From NCBI RefSeq assembly GCF_001411555.2, contig NC_049916.1:8645889-8709888 (forward strand): a stretch of 64,000 nt of DNA, read 5' to 3'. The notes beneath the pieces are model-generated. The model had not been told where the DNA came from and made no database searches. It saw nothing but the letters and a program-made list of their open reading frames with translations. Below are positions 59,732-64,000 of the stretch, in pieces; position 1 is the first letter of the stretch; each line of letters begins with the position of its first letter. The stretch comes from Juglans regia. Lineage: Eukaryota > Streptophyta > Magnoliopsida > Fagales > Juglandaceae. Both the position numbers and the translations under genes were made by a program.

Positions 59732-59945
59732 AAGTTTAGGTCCGGTTTAGATACATAAATTATCTCATCTTATTATTATAATTTTCTCAAATTTTTATAC
59801 AAAGTATAATAAACAATTCAACTTTTTTAAATCTCAAAACAATAATAATATTAAAAAAATAATATTATAATAATATTTTATTTAATTTTCAATTAAAATC
59901 ATTTCATTTCATCTCATCTTATTATCCAAGATTCCAAACGAGCCG
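59732..59945. mobile_element. MITE family A copy
   Basis: It shows ATCTCATCTTATTATTATAA, ATAAACAATTCAACTTTTTT and AATAATATTTTATTTAATTT, ending TCCAAACGAGCC. The ends resemble the 50133 and 32500 copies. Confidence 0.75.
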
Positions 59946-61000
59946 TTATAGTGTCAATAATTCGATCCATAAAAAATAACCTTTAACTTTAATGTATTCA
60001 AAGAATAGAATACCTTAGAAATATTAAAAAAATGAGTTTTGTTAAACATAATTCGGTGTGTTAGTACACCACTTATAGTAGGATTAATTATTATTTTAAA
60101 AAAAATCAAAATGTTACTTTTTTTAGCATAATTGATATGAAAAACTTCTACATTGAATGTGTAATGAGTGTTTAAAAATACTAAAAAATAAAAATAAGAT
60201 TTTTAAATAGATTTTCTCTAAAACAATATATCTAGCAACTTGACTTTCCTTTACGAAAAAGTGAATAAATAACACAATAGAGCAAACACCTGTTACCCTG
60301 TGTTTGCTTTTGAGAAAAAGATGGAAAAGTTTTATTTTTTTTATGGTTTTCATTGTATGTGTTTGAAGAGCATCTTTTAATTAGGCAATTATTGGGTGTG
60401 GGGGACCTTTGTGTTTTAAAGTGACAGTTGTGACAAGGATTCGCTTGTAATTTGTCTCAGTTCTCCTTTTATAAAGTAAGGTTCGTACTCAGCAGTGTCA
60501 ACTTGCATTGTCTTTGTGATGCTGGACAGAATTAAAATTATTCTGGTAACTAACTAATCAATGAAAATTAAGAATTAAGATTAAGAGAGACCAAAATAGT
60601 GAGAAAATTAATGAAAAATATGGTTTATTAATAATATCCGAATTTCCTAATGAAACCTACAAACCAGTTATAAGTAGTTTCAAAACTCGAAATTATGAGA
60701 GTTTTGCCCAAAAATACAAAATCCTATTTATTGCATGAAAATTTAAATACGTAACTAAATAAGAATCACGAGGATATTTATTGGTCAGGGGTGGGGAGCG
60801 GGGCAGGGTATCCATGCCTTGCACCATGCAGGTAGCAGCCCTAATTTGAGGAGGCAAATGGTTAATATTACCTCTAATATCATATTTGCGTTGATATACC
60901 TTTTCAAGATAATCTAGTGTCATCTATGTAAAATGTGGCACTTTTGCGTCATCAAATACGGTTCCCCGCATCACTTTAGGCTTGGATCATTCTCTCCGAG
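59946..61000. other. Gene-free stretch
   Basis: It is AT-rich to about 60700. No gene or clear repeat was recognised. Confidence 0.4.
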
Positions 61001-61009
61001 TTGGATGGA

Positions 61010-61350
61010 ATTCTTCCTAGAATTCTTAATTTTCTTACCTTGATCTTTGGATGTCCAACTAAACCCATCTTACCTTTGAGTAGTCGTCATTGGTCAGGGT
61101 ATAATCCCAAGCTTCTTCAACTTGTTCTTTACCAATACTATCATTGTCGCCATCCTTCCATTTCTCTTCTTGGTAAGGCATATCTGACGATTTCAAAGTT
61201 GTTATGCCACCAACTGTTCTTATGTCTTAGACAGATCATTCCAAGCCATGATCAAGTGGTAGAATTCCTCTGTATAATCATCAATGGACCTCACTCTTTC
61301 CTAGCATGTGAAGTTGCTGGAACAAAGTTTCAGAATAACTAAAGGTTAAA
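61010..61350 (-). pseudogene. Ty3/gypsy gag fragment
   Basis: The minus strand reads, across frame shifts, YTEEFYHLI, then AWNDLSKT and EQLVA. This matches the gag segment VEEYTEEFYHLIARNDL.E.EEQLVARY common in plant Ty3 elements. It is a scrap, and no LTR was identified. Confidence 0.6.
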
Positions 61351-61384
61351 TGTGACCATTCATCTTTTTCTTTATGATCTAGCT

Positions 61385-62428
61385 CACTACAAGAAAAACT
61401 CTCATTTGTGGCGATTTTAGAATCGCTGAAAATCAAATGGTCGCAATGCAGTGATTGTATACTCGCCGCATGTTTTTAACACCGAACTTCGAATTCCAAC
61501 TTCACTTAAGTCATTTTGCAGGGATTTATTCCATATTAGCGGCGATTTTGTGCGCCGGAAAAAAATTTAACTTGTTGCGACACTGTATAAACGTCGCGAT
61601 TACATGTTGAGGCGCCAAAACGCGAAATCTCCTTTATTTCCCCCCCAACAGTACCTGTCCTCCACTTCGGCGAAACCTATCGACAAAAGCCACGGAGCCA
61701 AAACACTCACTGTACTTCCACCTGCAAATCCCGACTGTCACCACTGTTTGCGACGGACGGAACGCCACTTGATGGCTTCACTGCGTCAATTCCGGCGTTC
61801 ACATTAGCTCAACCATTTTCGGAGTCCCATTTGCCCACACCCTTCTCCCCCTAGTTCGTGTTTCTCCATGGAAAGCCCACCTGCAAAATCCACCCAACTC
61901 AATACCACCGCCTGCAAGCGGCTGTATGCCTTGATTTTCCTCCCGCTTCATTTCGAGTCGTTTCCTGCCCCTAGAAAATCAGCGAACAAAACCTCCATAT
62001 TCGGCTGGGAGGCTAACTGATTGAACTTCATTTTGCCGTCGACCGAGGCTGATTTTCCTGGGAATATATTCCGTTAAGGTATATTTAGGTAGGTAATTTT
62101 CCTATCACTCCCCCTTCATGCATAACCTTTTGGGTGAAAAAGCTTGCTTGTTTGTTTGTACAATAATTTTTTACCCTGTCAATCTGATTCCCATGTTCTT
62201 CCTTCCGGTTTAATTTTTGTATATCTGCCTTTTGTGTACGTGGTGGTCTAAGTTGTGGGTATTAGCATAATGCAAAATTCGTGGGTGATATTCTTTCAAG
62301 ACCGGAGCCTTTTTCTTGTAAATTATTGAAATGCATGTTACTACATGCAGTACTTGGAGTATATTACTATATCTAATTAGAAAAATGTCTTAAAGGATTT
62401 GCTTAATTGGTACGTATTTATATATATA

Positions 62429-62472
<44 letters not shown>

Positions 62473-64000
62473 TGGCGCTTGATAGCCAGAGTACATTTAC
62501 ATACACATGAATATCATTGTACTTTCCAAAAATGTTCTCAATTAATTAACTTTATCAAATGAAAACAAGCAATTCTTTTGGAAATTGTGATTAATGCTGT
62601 CTGTTGATCAATAAGGTGCCACAAGGCCTATATTGGCCGAGATATCAGTACTGTTTGGCATAAAATACACAAAAACAGAATTCATACCTATTTGGCAGCA
62701 TTCTTCAGACTTCATGTTAGTGATATATAGTAGGAAGCAATTGGGTAGTTAGAATGCCATATCCAATATTTTTTCTTGATATATATATCATAAGTTTGGT
62801 TTGGGCTGAGATTCTACATTATTAATGTAAAAATAATGTTTTTAATTATATGTATGATGAAAATTTCTACTATTGTTCGTGTGCAACGGCATATTGTGAA
62901 AAATTGTCACTTTGGAGATGTCACTTTGGAATTTTCCTTTTGCCAGTTGAATGAGCAAGACAGTGTATACCTGCAGCGTCTCTGTTCCGGACAGCTTAAT
63001 CTTTGCCACTCAACAAACCAGGCTATCCACTTGTACGATGTGCGCATGGTTGCAGCGAAGTTGTGGATGTTCCATGATAATATTAACTGGGTTCCCTAGC
63101 ATCTAAACCAAATTTATTATATGTCATGTGTTTATTGAGAGGATTTTCAAAGCTCAAATATCATACTTTATGCTTGTAAGAAACATTAGCTGCTCCGATT
63201 TGTAATATTTAATTGCCTTCCATTAATGCACCATATGCCAGTGTATAGATAACTTAAAGAATCTGAAACTTCTCATGTATTGGATGATCCATCTTTAATT
63301 ATATGCTATTAAAATTACCAAGTATTGGATATGATCATGTATTGGATTAAAGTATTATTTGGTTTATGATATGATGTATTGTGGTATTTGGGAATATTGT
63401 AAGTGAGTTGGAGCAGGAAATTAGATACCCAAAAAAAGGATGCATTTTGAAAATTGGGCACAAGGAATTTTTGCCATTTGAGGTGATTTATAATTCGCCG
63501 ATAATAAGTTTTAGGTCCAAAAAAGTTTTTGCGACGAATATAGATGGATGCGAAAAATAAACGATAGATTTTTGTGGCGAATATAGTTCACTGCAAAAAC
63601 TGTAGAGATGTAAGTTGATCTCTTTTTTGCGGCGAATATATTCGCTACAAGTAATATTGTGGCGAATTTAGGTAGCTGCAAAAATTAAATGAAAGGTGGA
63701 GTGTAATTGTTCGTGGCGAACAAAAAATGCTGGTAAACTTTTTTTCCGGCGTTTTAAAAAAATATTAATTGCGACGATTTTCTAAAACGCTGCGAAAATA
63801 ACAATACTATTTGCAGTGATAACGTTATTTGTGACGGTCAAAAAACACTGCAAATAATTTTTCCTAGCAATTTACGACTGAATTCCGAAGTTCATTTGCG
63901 GCGCATTTTCTGGTATTTGCAATGAAAAAAAATTGCTGTAAATGAGGACTTATTGCGACAATTTTTGCAATTCGCTAGTTTAACATATAATTCAGTAAAC
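61385..64000. mobile_element. CACTA (En/Spm) transposon, left end, continuing past the window
   Basis: CACTACAAGAAAAAC at 61385-61399 is the canonical terminal repeat. Within 200 bp come subterminal motifs with GGCGATTTTAGAATCGC and GTCGC, and similar GCGGCGAATAT/GCGACGAAT motifs are dense at 63480-63960. That density suggests the right end lies shortly after the window edge. The interior (61600-63480) shows no transposase that I recognise, so it may be a non-autonomous derivative of about 2.7 kb. Confidence 0.8.
62415..62469. repeat. (TA)n/(TG)n microsatellite
   Basis: This is an alternating TATATATG-TGTGTGT-TATATATA run inside the CACTA-like element. Confidence 0.9.

Overview
This is a plant nuclear genomic window, very probably from a woody rosid. 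Genes are split by introns with GT/AG borders and are widely spaced in AT-rich DNA full of LTR elements, LINE tails, tRNA-derived SINEs and MITEs. The repeats (a MITE rich in TCTCATCTCATC, a TRIM with GGGCGTTACA ends, a SINE containing CTCTGCAGGGGTGGGTCC) look to me like those of Fagales, such as walnut, hickory or oak relatives. That placement is from memory and was not searched.

Layout. 1-3677 (minus): the blue-light receptor and F-box gene FKF1 (ADO3), lacking only its last residues, which lie off the left edge. Its upstream region (3678-5490) holds several evening-element motifs and a G-box. 5492-10770: a decayed Ty3/gypsy chromovirus (minus) with both LTRs. 11.5-16.5 kb: a broken GRF zinc-finger gene (plus) facing a broken FAR1/FHY3-type MULE-derived gene (minus), the latter split by a 972-bp hAT-like insertion with an exact 8-bp duplication. 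18.3-19.4 kb: copia RNase H and LTR-like remnants. 22126-31128 (minus): an intact eight-exon Sel1-like (TPR/HCP-like) gene of 273 codons, whose second intron has swollen with a TRIM, a Tourist-like element, a MITE and a LINE. 31.2-40 kb: mostly nested MITEs and simple repeats. 41103-42720 (minus): a two-exon gene for a probable plastid protein of unknown function. 45044-49391 (minus): an LTR-bounded element with a tRNA-Met primer site that carries no visible gag-pol but several unfamiliar ORFs. 52435-57853 (plus): an intact five-exon type-B response regulator close to ARR1/ARR2. 57.9-61.4 kb: MITEs and a gypsy gag scrap. 61385 to the end: the left end of a CACTA transposon.

The four host genes do not form an operon-like unit. 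FKF1 times flowering through blue light and the clock, the type-B regulator executes cytokinin signalling, and the other two have no established role that I can read here. The most unusual structures are a three-LTR, partly palindromic TRIM insertion framed by one target duplication (53292-53919), the cargo-carrying LTR element, and two extremely short LINE-tail insertions with perfect target duplications.
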